Source: a virus
IMG/VR virus record: IMGVR_UViG_3300045303_000037
Location: 1 to 42,066 of that record
Length of the DNA: 42,066 nt
Reading direction: 5' to 3' (one strand)
The notes under the pieces: model-generated
What the model was told of the DNA's origin: nothing
Databases searched by the model: none
What the model saw: the letters and a program-made list of their open reading frames with translations, nothing else
Program-made: the position numbers and the translations under genes
In this document: piece after piece, positions 1 through 7,732 of the stretch
Numbering within the stretch: the first letter of the stretch is position 1
Layout: each line of letters starts with the position of its first letter

Positions 1-330
1 TGATAGTAATTTTGATATCACCTCATTCGACCGTCGAACCATTTCCTCTCTATCATCCATTTTCGGTACTCCTTGGGGTGGTACGGATTCCTTAAAGTCA
101 TCAACGCAGGATAGGAGTTGCGCAACAACTACGCTAACGGCTTCCTCTCGTGTGAATTTATTATCATTGTCCTCGGCTAGATTACCGAACTCGCGATAAC
201 TACGCTTGATGAATTCTGCGACAGTGATTGTGATAAGGCAGCCAATGTTTGTCTTGTCATCAATAGTTTTATCCAGGAATGTCTGTATAATTTCCCGAGT
301 TCTGGCCTTAACGTCTTTTCTGATATCCAT
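1..330 (-). CDS. Early operon protein, runs off left edge; copy A plus start of copy B of a tandem family
   Basis: The frame is open from the ATG at 330 to position 1 with no stop (110 codons seen). Its Shine-Dalgarno is GGGGG/AAGG just upstream, and it starts 2 bases after the 333-530 gene. No function is recognised. The first part is a helical, acidic domain of about 90 residues (...ITITVAEFIK..., then FTREEAVSVVVAQLLS). From residue 91 a second, related start appears in the same frame (MDDREEMVRRSNEVISKLLS), resembling the N-terminus MDIRKDVKARTREIIQTFLD. The rest of that second copy is found at the right end of the window (41852-42066), so the gene probably continues across the join of a circular genome. 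As given, the join is out of frame. Confidence 0.6.
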   Translation of the reverse strand, partial: MDIRKDVKARTREIIQTFLDKTIDDKTNIGCLITITVAEFIKRSYREFGNLAEDNDNKFTREEAVSVVVAQLLSCVDDFKESVPPQGVPKMDDREEMVRRSNEVISKLLS

Positions 331-332
331 CC

Positions 333-530
333 TTATCCCCCAATTAATAGCTCATAAGCTTCGATAATGTTGTGCAGAAACTCCTCACATTGCTCAAGAG
401 TCCAATTATATGTCTTCTGGTAGCGTGATATTGTCTCGTGTTTCTGCTGGTTCGCGCACCATACCAGATCACTGATTTCGGAGCTAGTTGATTTAAAGAG
501 CGTGTGCTGAATCGCTGTATCTACATTCAT
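333..530 (-). CDS. Small early protein, unknown
   Basis: 65 residues from the ATG at 530. An upstream in-frame ATG at 545 exists, but GGAGGACAACACA directly before 530 is the same leader as before three other leftward genes, so 530 is chosen. The product is soluble and mostly helical, ending in HNIIEAYELLIGG. It has no recognised domain. The next gene starts 2 bases after its stop, so it belongs to the leftward early operon driven from about 1637. Confidence 0.6.
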   Translation of the reverse strand: MNVDTAIQHTLFKSTSSEISDLVWCANQQKHETISRYQKTYNWTLEQCEEFLHNIIEAYELLIGG

Positions 531-557
531 TGTGTTGTCCTCCATTAAGATTAAAAT

Positions 558-742
558 TTACTCACTACATTGGCATTCATGTTCAAGTATATCGTCCACA
601 ATATGAGAAATTATGGCGTCCATAAGCTTTAGAGTCTCGATAGGTACTTGACCTAATATTCGCTATAGTTGAATTGTAGGAGCTGTGCGCAATGCTTCGA
701 CTATGGCGTCTATCTGTTGCTGCTCTAGATTATCTAATGTCA
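558..742 (-). pseudogene. Small early ORF split by an in-frame amber codon
   Basis: A strong Shine-Dalgarno (AGGAGG) precedes the ATG at 742. The frame codes for 26 residues (MTLDNLEQQQIDAIVEAL...), meets TAG at 665-663, then stays open for another 33 residues (...LMDAIISHIVDDILEHE...) to TAA at 560-558. The part after the stop still looks like coding sequence and echoes the first part (IDAIVEAL versus MDAIISHIV). It is either a recent nonsense mutation, a sequencing error, or a gene read through by amber suppression. No tRNA with a CTA anticodon was found in the array. Confidence 0.4.
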
Positions 743-760
743 TAATATTATCCTCCTAAG

Positions 761-967
761 TTAATCAGTATTGCCACATTTGGTACAACGCCAAATTTCC
801 TGCTCGCTGTAGGTATTCTGCCAGTCGTGGTCACAGTAGTTCTCGATTAATCCATCAAGCTTCTGATTGAGCTGCAAGAGCTTATGATTGATATCTGGGC
901 AATCCTTCCGGTGCAGGTTGTCACGGATAAGCTCAAGTTCTTCTAGTGTGAAATTGTTATCTCTCAT
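761..967 (-). CDS. Small protein with C-terminal zinc-knuckle-like pair
   Basis: 68 residues. The start overlaps the stop of the upstream gene by ATGA, suggesting translational coupling. The N-terminal half is helical. The C-terminus has C-x-H at about residues 45-47 (YCDHDW) and CTKC near residues 62-65, a possible metal-binding C/H...CxxC site of the kind seen in small phage proteins. Its function is unknown. Confidence 0.6.
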   Translation of the reverse strand: MRDNNFTLEELELIRDNLHRKDCPDINHKLLQLNQKLDGLIENYCDHDWQNTYSEQEIWRCTKCGNTD

Positions 968-1155
968 GCTTGCACACCCAGATATTCGAATGCTTTAGCC
1001 CTGCATGGGATTAAGTCCGATATAGGCTCACTTTGGTAAACCAGCTTGAACGTCATAGGATCAATAATTCGAAAGTAATAATTATCTGTCACGATGTTAT
1101 GCTCTATACAAAGTTTCTGGCCGTCAATCTTGTACTCATTGATAATGATGTTCAT
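964..1155 (-). CDS. Small early protein, unknown
   Basis: 63 residues from the ATG at 1155. Longer starts exist up to 1206, but they would run back into the preceding gene. AGGGG lies just before 1155, and the preceding stop is 4 bases away. The product looks like a small beta-rich protein (IDGQKLCIEHNIVTDNYYFR). No family is recognised. Confidence 0.55.
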   Translation of the reverse strand: MNIIINEYKIDGQKLCIEHNIVTDNYYFRIIDPMTFKLVYQSEPISDLIPCRAKAFEYLGVQA

Positions 1156-1159
1156 TGGA

Positions 1160-1555
1160 TTAACCCCTAGCAATGTAAGAGTTTTCAAATCCAGCATGTA
1201 GTGCAAGTTTCTCTAGCAAGGCATCAACACGGGACATACCACGCCCTGAGATAGGTTCATCGGAGTATATGCCAGCAGAATTTAATGCCCTCTCGAATGA
1301 ATCGCTAAGCTTGCAAAATCCATACCCAGAAGTGTGGCCATGGCCAGAAGTGTATTGACCGAATACATGGCCAGTAACCCAGATTGAGCAGTAAACCCTA
1401 TCGGCAGATTTAGAGCGAGACATATACCATCTGACTGTAGCTAGCTCCTTAAATTCCTTACCATCGAAGGCTATGAGCTGTCGTATTTCTACAATCTCCT
1501 TCTCAACCCCAAGGTTCTTGCCGTTATCTTGTGACTCAGTAAATTTAATAGTCAT
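1160..1555 (-). CDS. Conserved phage protein of unknown function (TSGHG...SGYG type)
   Basis: 131 residues. The ATG at 1555 is chosen because it follows the GAGAGGACAACAAC leader shared by other leftward genes; upstream starts lie inside the promoter leader. The sequence YTSGHGHTSGYGFCKLS followed by ALNSAG and ISGRGMSRVDALLEKLA is a pattern I recognise from proteins common in phages of enterobacteria and relatives. Their role is not known. It is the first gene of the leftward early operon and lies directly downstream of the promoter/operator at 1609-1637. Confidence 0.75.
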   Translation of the reverse strand: MTIKFTESQDNGKNLGVEKEIVEIRQLIAFDGKEFKELATVRWYMSRSKSADRVYCSIWVTGHVFGQYTSGHGHTSGYGFCKLSDSFERALNSAGIYSDEPISGRGMSRVDALLEKLALHAGFENSYIARG

Positions 1556-1608
1556 GTTGTTGTCCTCTCTTATAGTTAAAATCCGGTATATCTCTATCTC
1601 ATGCAGCG

Positions 1609-1637
1609 AGTATATCAACCCCGGTTGATGTGGTCAA
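1609..1637 (-). promoter_or_regulatory. Leftward early promoter with nested operator O1
   Basis: Read on the minus strand: -35 TTGACC (1637-1632), 17-base spacer, extended -10 TGA-TATACT (1614-1609). The spacer holds the perfect 16-bp inverted repeat ATCAACCCCGGTTGAT (1614-1629 on the plus strand). The position between -35 and -10 means a bound repressor would block polymerase. It drives the operon 1555 to 1 and beyond. Confidence 0.8.
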
Positions 1638-1681
1638 GCGATTATAGCAAATAATTTTCATCACGGGCTAAGGGTGGTACT

Positions 1682-2002
1682 ATGAGTATAAGTATTAATC
1701 TAGGGAGTGGAATTGTGAGCGAATCTATACGTTGTCCGGCATGTCGGGGTAGTAAGAAAGTAGCTAAATTGGGTGGTGTAATCGGTGATTGCAATATGTG
1801 CAGTGGTAAAGGGTCGATACTTGCGGTTGATAAGCCTAAGCCTGTTGAGCCTGAAGTGCCTGAGTTAATCCAAGTATTGATTGAGGCTGTAGCTGATAGC
1901 ATTCCGGCTAGCAATATCGATGTTCTGCCAGTGGGTGATGTAATTGAGGCTGTCGCCAAGATCGACGGCAAGAGAGCTGTATTCAAGAAGAAGAGGGCAT
2001 AA
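1682..2002 (+). CDS. Small protein with DnaJ-type CxxC zinc-finger motifs
   Basis: 106 residues. AAGGGTGG lies before the ATG. An N-terminal CPACRGS motif and a CNMCSGKG motif (about residues 18-45) are the CxxCxG pattern of DnaJ zinc fingers, with no J domain. The C-terminal half is rich in I, V, A and P and ends in a basic tail (KRAVFKKKRA). The gene is immediately upstream of the small-terminase-like gene (2-base gap), so it may belong to packaging or late control, but this is only inference. Confidence 0.6.
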   Translation: MSISINLGSGIVSESIRCPACRGSKKVAKLGGVIGDCNMCSGKGSILAVDKPKPVEPEVPELIQVLIEAVADSIPASNIDVLPVGDVIEAVAKIDGKRAVFKKKRA

Positions 2003-2004
2003 TC

Positions 2005-2373
2005 ATGGTTCTATATGACAATACGCATGTTCCAACACAAGACCAGCGCACAAGAGTGAAGGATTTAGCTATCGCAGGAATCCCAAAGTATCTTATAGCT
2101 AAGATTATCAAGATTGATGATGAGACGCTGACTAAGCACTATGATCGTGAATTACTATGCGCTGAGCCTGAAGCGGTTGAACGTATCGCCAAGACTGTGA
2201 TTATGCAAGCTGATGAGGGTTGTACTAAATCACAAGCTTTGTATATGAAGACGAAGGGTGCAAAGTATGGCTGGGTCGAGAAGCAGATTGTGGAGAATGT
2301 CAGCAGCGAGGATACTCAAGCCCTTAAAGATAAGATTAAAGAACTTGAGGGTAAGTTTGAGCGGGATTACTGA
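2005..2373 (+). CDS. Putative terminase small subunit
   Basis: 122 residues. The N-terminal part (about 10-50) reads as a DNA-binding helix-turn-helix (QRTRVKDLAIAGIPKYLIAK, then IDDETLTKHYDREL). It is followed by a helical region with QADEGCTKSQALYMKTKGAK and YGWVEKQ, then a charged coiled tail. This layout matches many phage TerS proteins (HTH, then 'A.F.LKT..GW.E'). TerS recognises the packaging site and hands DNA to TerL. It is unusual in lying 9 kb from the large subunit at 11454. An alternative is another HTH regulator of the same fold. Confidence 0.6.
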   Translation: MVLYDNTHVPTQDQRTRVKDLAIAGIPKYLIAKIIKIDDETLTKHYDRELLCAEPEAVERIAKTVIMQADEGCTKSQALYMKTKGAKYGWVEKQIVENVSSEDTQALKDKIKELEGKFERDY

Positions 2374-2562
2374 TTATCTAAATGTTGATTTAACGATCTT
2401 AACTGGCTCTATATCCCCATCAAGATGGATGCTGATCATAAAGCCCTTAGGAGAGTAGATGTTATCAAATGCCTCTAATGCTGACCTCATAGACTTAAAC
2501 TTGCTATGAAGGAATTCTGGAGGTGTTGCGCCTTGACTATTGATTACTGCCAGTTCATACAT
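2374..2562 (-). CDS. Small early protein, unknown
   Basis: 62 residues. The ATG at 2562 follows the GAGAGGACAACACA leader. The sequence MYELAVINSQGATPPEFLHS...SALEAFDN resembles no family I can name. It ends back-to-back with the terminase-like gene (stop codons adjacent) and is second in the leftward unit driven from 2766-2793. Confidence 0.6.
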   Translation of the reverse strand: MYELAVINSQGATPPEFLHSKFKSMRSALEAFDNIYSPKGFMISIHLDGDIEPVKIVKSTFR

Positions 2563-2588
2563 TGTGTTGTCCTCTCGTTCGGTTGAAA

Positions 2589-2735
2589 TTACTCTGCTAA
2601 TGCTACAAGTCGTTGACTAGCTGATTTAGTCGCTTGGTCACATTTGTAACCAAACATACCAGCACCGATTAATATGCCTACTGCACATACTGCGAATATC
2701 ACATGGTTGATTATGTCTGTCATTCTGTCGCTCAT
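2589..2735 (-). CDS. 48-residue membrane microprotein
   Basis: The ATG at 2735 follows the shared leader GAGAGGACAACATC. There is one clear transmembrane segment (about residues 8-27, IINHVIFAVCAVGILIGAGM), then a short positively charged, soluble tail. It is the first gene after the very strong promoter/operator at 2766-2793, so it should be made early and in quantity. Function is unknown; superinfection exclusion or another membrane effect are possibilities only. Confidence 0.65.
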   Translation of the reverse strand: MSDRMTDIINHVIFAVCAVGILIGAGMFGYKCDQATKSASQRLVALAE

Positions 2736-2765
2736 GATGTTGTCCTCTCTTTAAGTTAAGTTGCT

Positions 2766-2793
2766 ATTATATCAACCGTAGTTGATGTGTCAA
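2766..2793 (-). promoter_or_regulatory. Consensus leftward promoter with nested operator O2
   Basis: Minus-strand -35 TTGACA (2793-2788), 16-base spacer, TGA-TATAAT -10 (2771-2766): both hexamers are perfect. The operator ATCAACCGTAGTTGAT (2771-2786) fills the spacer. This is the best promoter in the window and drives 2735-2374. Confidence 0.85.
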
Positions 2794-2845
2794 TGGTTAT
2801 TGTAGATATATTATTACTACATAGTGCGCATAATGTGGTGGATGT

Positions 2846-2862
2846 TATAATGTATCATTATA
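2846..2862. repeat. Inverted repeat TATAATG-TAT-CATTATA
   Basis: A perfect 7-bp inverted repeat with a 3-base centre lies between the O2 promoter and the resolvase stop codon. It may be a weak terminator for the resolvase or a recombinase half-site pair. There is no T-run. Confidence 0.4.
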
Positions 2863-2878
2863 TAGATCGATCGATAGC

Positions 2879-4189
<1,311 letters not shown>

Positions 4190-4792
4190 TCATACAGAGT
4201 TTATACACGGGTAATCCCTATGGTTATCCAGAGAAATTGTGGATATCCAACCCCACTGACTAGCCATAGCATCAGCGATACCTTGATACGTCAGGCTCCT
4301 AAGTTTCCATCGATCCTTACTGGGTGGAAGCATATGGCATCTAGGCTCACGACCTTCCACAACCTCTGTAGGTATTAATTTAGGCAACCCTTTCAGCCAG
4401 AGACATGTGGCTTTGGTTTCACCATGACCGAATTGCCAAGGCTGGATAATCTGGTCTGGCTTACGGAACTGGGTGGACATGATACCAATGGGATTCTCAA
4501 TGGCTATGCGAGGAATATTGGCACTCGCTAACTTCAGGAAGAACTCCACGGCCTCAGCTTGCTCGACTACCTTATCCTTAAACCATCGTGCACCACTAGA
4601 GGCTAAGTGGGTACATGGAGGATGGGCTATCATTAAGTCCCAATCCCAGTGTAGATACTTTAGGACGTCACTCTGGATGTGCTTACCTGGTATCTCAGTA
4701 GGCAGAAGGTCACATGACCATGCGTTATGACCACGGGCTTTAAAGGCTTCTCGGACGATTCCTGAGAATTCACATGCTATGAGGACGTTCAT
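4190..4792 (-). CDS. Phage DNA methylase (C5-cytosine-methyltransferase-like)
   Basis: 200 residues. The N-terminus MNVLIACEFSGIVREAFKAR carries the SAM-binding loop (CEFSG), followed by the acidic turn CDLLP (28-31 region). HPPCTHLASSGARWF at 57-71 is the PPC catalytic motif of cytosine C5 methylases. A conserved AIENPIGIM segment (motif VI, ENP) follows near residue 117. The protein is about half the usual length and has no separate target-recognition domain, as in many phage 'DNA methylase' genes. It may protect phage DNA from restriction. The gene stands alone, leftward, between the gene-free stretch and the rightward small-gene block. Confidence 0.8.
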   Translation of the reverse strand: MNVLIACEFSGIVREAFKARGHNAWSCDLLPTEIPGKHIQSDVLKYLHWDWDLMIAHPPCTHLASSGARWFKDKVVEQAEAVEFFLKLASANIPRIAIENPIGIMSTQFRKPDQIIQPWQFGHGETKATCLWLKGLPKLIPTEVVEGREPRCHMLPPSKDRWKLRSLTYQGIADAMASQWGWISTISLDNHRDYPCINSV

Positions 4793-4882
4793 TCGCTCTC
4801 CTAAGTAATTTACCCTAGAAGATTACACCATCTGGAGCATAACCTAGAAATGGTTTATCCTTGTGGCTGATCAGGAGGAATC

Positions 4883-5098
4883 ATGAGCCAATCCGATATT
4901 GAGCAATCCTTGAAAATTGTGACCTATATTGACAGATATGACAAAATATGGCGTGGATTTGAATTTTCCATCCTTGAGAAGGACAATTATCGATGGATTA
5001 TTATGATAGGTGATATTCCAAGCATTATGGAGCATGACAATTACTTAGAGGCATCTGCTTACGGGCATGGCTATATTGACGGAATTATTGGGAGATAG
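4883..5098 (+). CDS. Small protein, unknown; first gene of the 4883-6193 block
   Basis: 71 residues with a strong Shine-Dalgarno (CAGGAGGAATC). The sequence contains an aromatic-rich centre (KIWRGFEFSILEKDNYRW) and a GHGYIDGIIGR end. No family is recognised. The following gene starts 3 bases after the stop. No clear promoter was found in the 90 bases upstream. Confidence 0.6.
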   Translation: MSQSDIEQSLKIVTYIDRYDKIWRGFEFSILEKDNYRWIIMIGDIPSIMEHDNYLEASAYGHGYIDGIIGR

Positions 5099-5101
5099 GG
5101 C

Positions 5102-5287
5102 ATGATCATCAGTGAGAAGCAGATACAATACTTGATACATTATGCCAATGAATTCAGATGCGAGCTGTTGTGTTTTCAGGAGAAAGGTCTGCTTAGCGAG
5201 GAGGGCAACGCAAATCTTGAGCAAGTCTGTAGCTTGCTTGAAAGTATTTGCAACCAGCAATCCGATGAACTTAAGGTGGTGGAATGA
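5102..5287 (+). CDS. Small helical protein, unknown
   Basis: 61 residues, predicted almost fully helical (MIISEKQIQYLIHYANEF...LEQVCSLLESICNQQ). Its last codons overlap the start of the next gene by ATGA, which indicates translational coupling. No domain is recognised. Confidence 0.55.
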   Translation: MIISEKQIQYLIHYANEFRCELLCFQEKGLLSEEGNANLEQVCSLLESICNQQSDELKVVE

Positions 5288-5505
5288 TCGAATTTAAAGC
5301 AACAGACGAATGGTACGAAAATGCTGCTAAGATCGAAGAAATGGCAGAAATTGAGGAATGGCTTTCCAATCGACCCTCAGCCACAATGGATCCCTGTTAC
5401 GATGAAGTCCTTGTAAAGCGTTCCAGGCTTAGGGAATTGAAATCAAGATCTAGGAAGGAACGTTTGCCCTCTAAGATGATGGACTCTCAGCAGGTGGTGG
5501 AATGA
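5284..5505 (+). CDS. Small protein, paralogue of the 5993 gene
   Basis: 73 residues beginning MIEFKATDEWYENAAK. The gene at 5993 begins MIEFKATDEWYQRAAK, so the two are duplicates within one operon. Both continue with an acidic helix; this one ends in a basic stretch (RELKSRSRKERLPSK). It overlaps its neighbours by 4 bases on both sides. Function unknown. Confidence 0.6.
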   Translation: MIEFKATDEWYENAAKIEEMAEIEEWLSNRPSATMDPCYDEVLVKRSRLRELKSRSRKERLPSKMMDSQQVVE

Positions 5506-5819
5506 CCTGGACTCCAGGACGACAGAATTACTTCTATCATAAGCTCAAGATTTACTCATTCTGGAAGATTGATTGCTATCTAATCAGGTACTCAAAGGGC
5601 TTGGCTATTGGCTACCATGTCGATGATGTTCCAGGTCATAAGCACTATCGGCTTAACATTCAGCTAAGAGGCATTAACCGTCTATGCCTACTGGAAGACT
5701 TAAACCGCAAGATGGGCAGGTTCACATGGTTCCGGTCTGATAGAATGCACTCCTTTGGGATAACCTTAGAGCCTGGGTTGATATTATCATTTGGATTTGC
5801 GATTAAGGAGCGGGAATGA
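5502..5819 (+). CDS. 2OG-Fe(II)-oxygenase-fold-like phage protein
   Basis: 105 residues. YHVDDVPGHKHYRLNIQL (about 38-55) supplies His39 and Asp41 of an HxD motif, and MHSFGITL supplies a distal His83. The following strand ends LILSFGFA, as in small phage double-stranded beta-helix proteins of the 2-oxoglutarate/Fe(II) type. The arginine that normally binds 2-oxoglutarate near residue 92 is not seen, so it may bind metal without the usual co-substrate or be inactive. It overlaps the preceding gene by ATGA. Confidence 0.5.
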   Translation: MTWTPGRQNYFYHKLKIYSFWKIDCYLIRYSKGLAIGYHVDDVPGHKHYRLNIQLRGINRLCLLEDLNRKMGRFTWFRSDRMHSFGITLEPGLILSFGFAIKERE

Positions 5820-5877
5820 ACGACTTTACCAAGAAGAACTAGTTTTGATTGGATGCTGGTCAGGTAGCAGGTATCTA

Positions 5878-6000
5878 ATGGTCGGGATCGAACAAGCGGA
5901 AGATGAAGGCACGTTTGCGTTATCCCATAAGATACAAGACATGATCAACAATTACCAAGAACTCAAAATCCCAACTGTGGAGGATTATGACCATGATTGA
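5878..6000 (+). CDS. Short ORF with unclear or broken start
   Basis: About 40 residues from the ATG at 5878 (MVGIEQAEDEGTFALSHKIQ). The frame stays open upstream to a TTG at 5791. The only well-placed Shine-Dalgarno (AGGAG) precedes an ATG at 5817 in another frame that stops after 8 codons. A one- or two-base indel near 5830-5845 may have separated the original start from the rest. The 3' end reaches the next gene's start. Confidence 0.4.
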   Translation: MVGIEQAEDEGTFALSHKIQDMINNYQELKIPTVEDYDHD

Positions 6001-6193
6001 ATTCAAAGCTACAGATGAGTGGTACCAAAGGGCTGCTAAATCGGAATCTGAGATTGAACGCTCCGAAGCTTGGTTTAAGGAAAATTACTCTCAGAACCCC
6101 GAAGCCAAGCAATACGCAACCCAAGAAGACCTTGACCGCGTCACTGAAACTATCCTAGAGCGATATAAGGATGCATTAGAGAGGTTAGCGTAG
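5993..6193 (+). CDS. Small acidic helical protein, paralogue of the 5284 gene
   Basis: 66 residues from the ATG at 5993, which has GGAGG 9 bases upstream (the ATG at 5987 is too close). The N-terminus matches the 5284 gene over MIEFKATDEWY. The rest is an amphipathic helix (QEDLDRVTETILERYKDALE). Function unknown. Confidence 0.6.
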   Translation: MIEFKATDEWYQRAAKSESEIERSEAWFKENYSQNPEAKQYATQEDLDRVTETILERYKDALERLA

Positions 6194-6350
6194 CTATGCG
6201 GACGAACTTGCTATATAATCCTTCCCGCCGACAGTGTCTACCATTGTTTAATTCTTGAAGCAGCAATTGCTAGGGGCTGGAGGCACCATCTAGTCGACCT
6301 GCTTGCGATACCGCGTTCTAAATATCCTCATAGCCACCCAAATTAATTTA
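6194..6350 (+). other. Gap before operator O3; possible small transcript
   Basis: There is no ORF. A TATAAT at 6214-6219 has only a poor -35. The 10-bp palindrome AGCAATTGCT lies near 6261-6270, within a GC-richer run. This could be a leader or small RNA, but the support is weak. Confidence 0.25.
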
Positions 6351-6390
6351 ATCAACTCTAGTTTAACTCATGATTTAATTCAGATACAAT
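6351..6390 (+). promoter_or_regulatory. Rightward promoter with operator O3
   Basis: ATCAACTCTAGTTTAA (6351-6366) matches the operator family with a degenerate right half. A -10 TACAAT is at 6385-6390, with a -35-like TTAACT at 6363-6368 (16-base spacer) overlapping the operator. It probably drives 6420-7905. Confidence 0.6.
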
Positions 6391-6419
6391 GACCACAATG
6401 TAGCTAATTAAGGATGATT

Positions 6420-6731
6420 ATGCAGTTCTCGATGAAGGAATGGCTTCGATGTTACGATACAGTCCATGATTTAGGCAGTCAGCTTAAAGCATCTCAGCGA
6501 ACTTTTGACTACAACGGCAAGATAATCCCAGCAATTCATCCCCTTAAGAAACGTGAGCAGAAGGCAATAGAGTTCAATATCCGAGGTTTAATTCAACGCA
6601 GTTCCGCATATCTGAATCACTGTGGCATGCCGATGCCTAAGCCACTATGGCGTTATGACAAGGACGACCCTACGACCCATGCTTCTAGCCCTGAGTTTAA
6701 GTATCAGCACTTGGTGGGGTGGGGATGGTAG
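6420..6731 (+). CDS. Early protein, unknown
   Basis: 103 residues from the ATG at 6420; AAGG sits 6-7 bases upstream, whereas the ATG at 6414 is too close to it. The protein is basic and helical in the first half and has an aromatic, polar end (YQHLVGWGW). No domain is recognised. It overlaps the next start by 7 bases. Confidence 0.6.
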   Translation: MQFSMKEWLRCYDTVHDLGSQLKASQRTFDYNGKIIPAIHPLKKREQKAIEFNIRGLIQRSSAYLNHCGMPMPKPLWRYDKDDPTTHASSPEFKYQHLVGWGW

Positions 6732-7051
6732 GATTAGGCCATTGTATTAAATGCGACCATTATCATGGGAACTTTGGCTATGACTTGCTATGTCTAAAGT
6801 GTCATAATGATGAGCTTAAATTATCTAAGCCTGGAGTTCTCCTCACTACCGCTTCTGGAATGGCATCCATGACTCATGCTGCTCTATCTAAGCACCAATT
6901 TGAGCTAGCTAATGCAGCCCATCAGGTCACAGCTACAGGCGATAGGATTATGAGTAATATAGTTGGACATGTGGGAAACATACTCTTCGATGACGCTCCA
7001 AAGATTACAGGAAGGCGCGATAGGTTGTTACTGCTGGGAAGGCGTGTATGA
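6725..7051 (+). CDS. Early protein with N-terminal zinc ribbon
   Basis: 108 residues from the ATG at 6725 (GGTGGGG upstream). CIKC (about 7-10) and CLKC (about 23-26) form a treble-clef-like CxxC...CxxC site. The remainder is helical with many Ala and His (MTHAALSKHQFELANAAHQV), ending in a basic RRDRLLLLGRRV. It overlaps the next gene by ATGA. The role is unknown; such small zinc-ribbon proteins are common in phage early operons. Confidence 0.6.
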   Translation: MVGLGHCIKCDHYHGNFGYDLLCLKCHNDELKLSKPGVLLTTASGMASMTHAALSKHQFELANAAHQVTATGDRIMSNIVGHVGNILFDDAPKITGRRDRLLLLGRRV

Positions 7052-7242
7052 GCTATGTATGCTGCAATTGCGATTATAAAGTTATCTCTGATTTCAATAT
7101 GTGCCCACGTTGCCTGATGTATGGATCCTTTACGACTGAAGGTTTCGGGCAGGAATGTTTCCAGGTGAGAATTATCCATCCCGACGAGAAGTTACACTCA
7201 CACAGGCGCAACCAACTTTTACTACTAAGGAGATCCAAATGA
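7048..7242 (+). CDS. Rubredoxin-like zinc-ribbon microprotein
   Basis: 64 residues. CCNCDYKV (5-8) and CPRCLMYG (19-22) give a two-knuckle CxxC...CxxC zinc ribbon in the first third. The tail is basic (SHRRNQLLLLRRSK). It is coupled by ATGA overlaps to the genes before and after. The function is not known. Confidence 0.6.
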   Translation: MSYVCCNCDYKVISDFNMCPRCLMYGSFTTEGFGQECFQVRIIHPDEKLHSHRRNQLLLLRRSK

Positions 7243-7517
7243 GCTTAATGAAGTATAAAGATGTACTTGTTTTGGCCAAGGAGAAGATTAATGAAGTTAT
7301 GGCACCCCTTCGCGCTAGAGAGATGCGTAAGAAAGCCGAGCTAGAGTCCTGTAAGCTTGATTCTATGATTGCGACACATGAGCAGGATATTCAGGAATTA
7401 GCTTCCGAGTATCCGATTGATTTCGATAAGATGATTGATGCCCTTGACGAGCTAGAGCTAACTAAGCGCCGTAAAGAGCAATTCGAGCAGATTATTACTG
7501 AGATGTTTGGGGAATAA
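7239..7517 (+). CDS. Coiled-coil early protein
   Basis: 92 residues from the ATG at 7239 with AAGGAG upstream; a longer frame starts at 7155 but lies inside the preceding gene. It is almost entirely charged helix (EKINEVMAPLRAREMRKKAE...LDELELTKRRKEQFEQII), typical of a dimeric coiled coil. Its function is not recognised. The Acb2/Tad1-hairpin gene follows after 2 bases. Confidence 0.6.
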   Translation: MSLMKYKDVLVLAKEKINEVMAPLRAREMRKKAELESCKLDSMIATHEQDIQELASEYPIDFDKMIDALDELELTKRRKEQFEQIITEMFGE

Positions 7518-7519
7518 CT

Positions 7520-7732
7520 ATGAGTGACAGATTTCGCAAGGTTTACCTACCGTTAACCCAGGATAATCATAATCTAATCATGGCTATCAAGGAGGCTGCG
7601 GAACATTTAGAGCGCCAGTTACTTAGGGTTCAAGGTCGTGAGATGTCTCTTGCGATTACCAATCTTGAGCAATCAATTATGTGGGCTAGTAAGGCTGTAG
7701 CTCTTCATAATGAGCATGAGGCGAGTAAATGA
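7520..7732 (+). CDS. acb2: Acb2/Tad1 hairpin-domain protein (predicted immune-signal sponge)
   Basis: 70 residues. The C-terminal half GREMSLAITNLEQSIMWASK matches the hallmark of the Acb2/Tad1 hairpin family ('GRE.SLA.T.LE.A.MWA..A'). It is preceded by a helix AIKEAAEHLERQLLRV, as in the two-helix Acb2 fold. Known family members assemble into oligomers that bind cyclic di-/tri-nucleotides (anti-CBASS) or ADP-ribose-derived signals (anti-Thoeris) and so stop effector activation. It lies in the early rightward unit behind operator O3, consistent with a function needed soon after entry. Which ligand it binds cannot be told from sequence. Confidence 0.8.
   Translation: MSDRFRKVYLPLTQDNHNLIMAIKEAAEHLERQLLRVQGREMSLAITNLEQSIMWASKAVALHNEHEASK

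Noticed and set aside
1642-1986. 114-codon leftward frame over the zinc-finger gene
   Set aside because: It is antisense to the 1682-2002 gene with its CxxC motifs and is low-complexity Leu/Ile/Pro.
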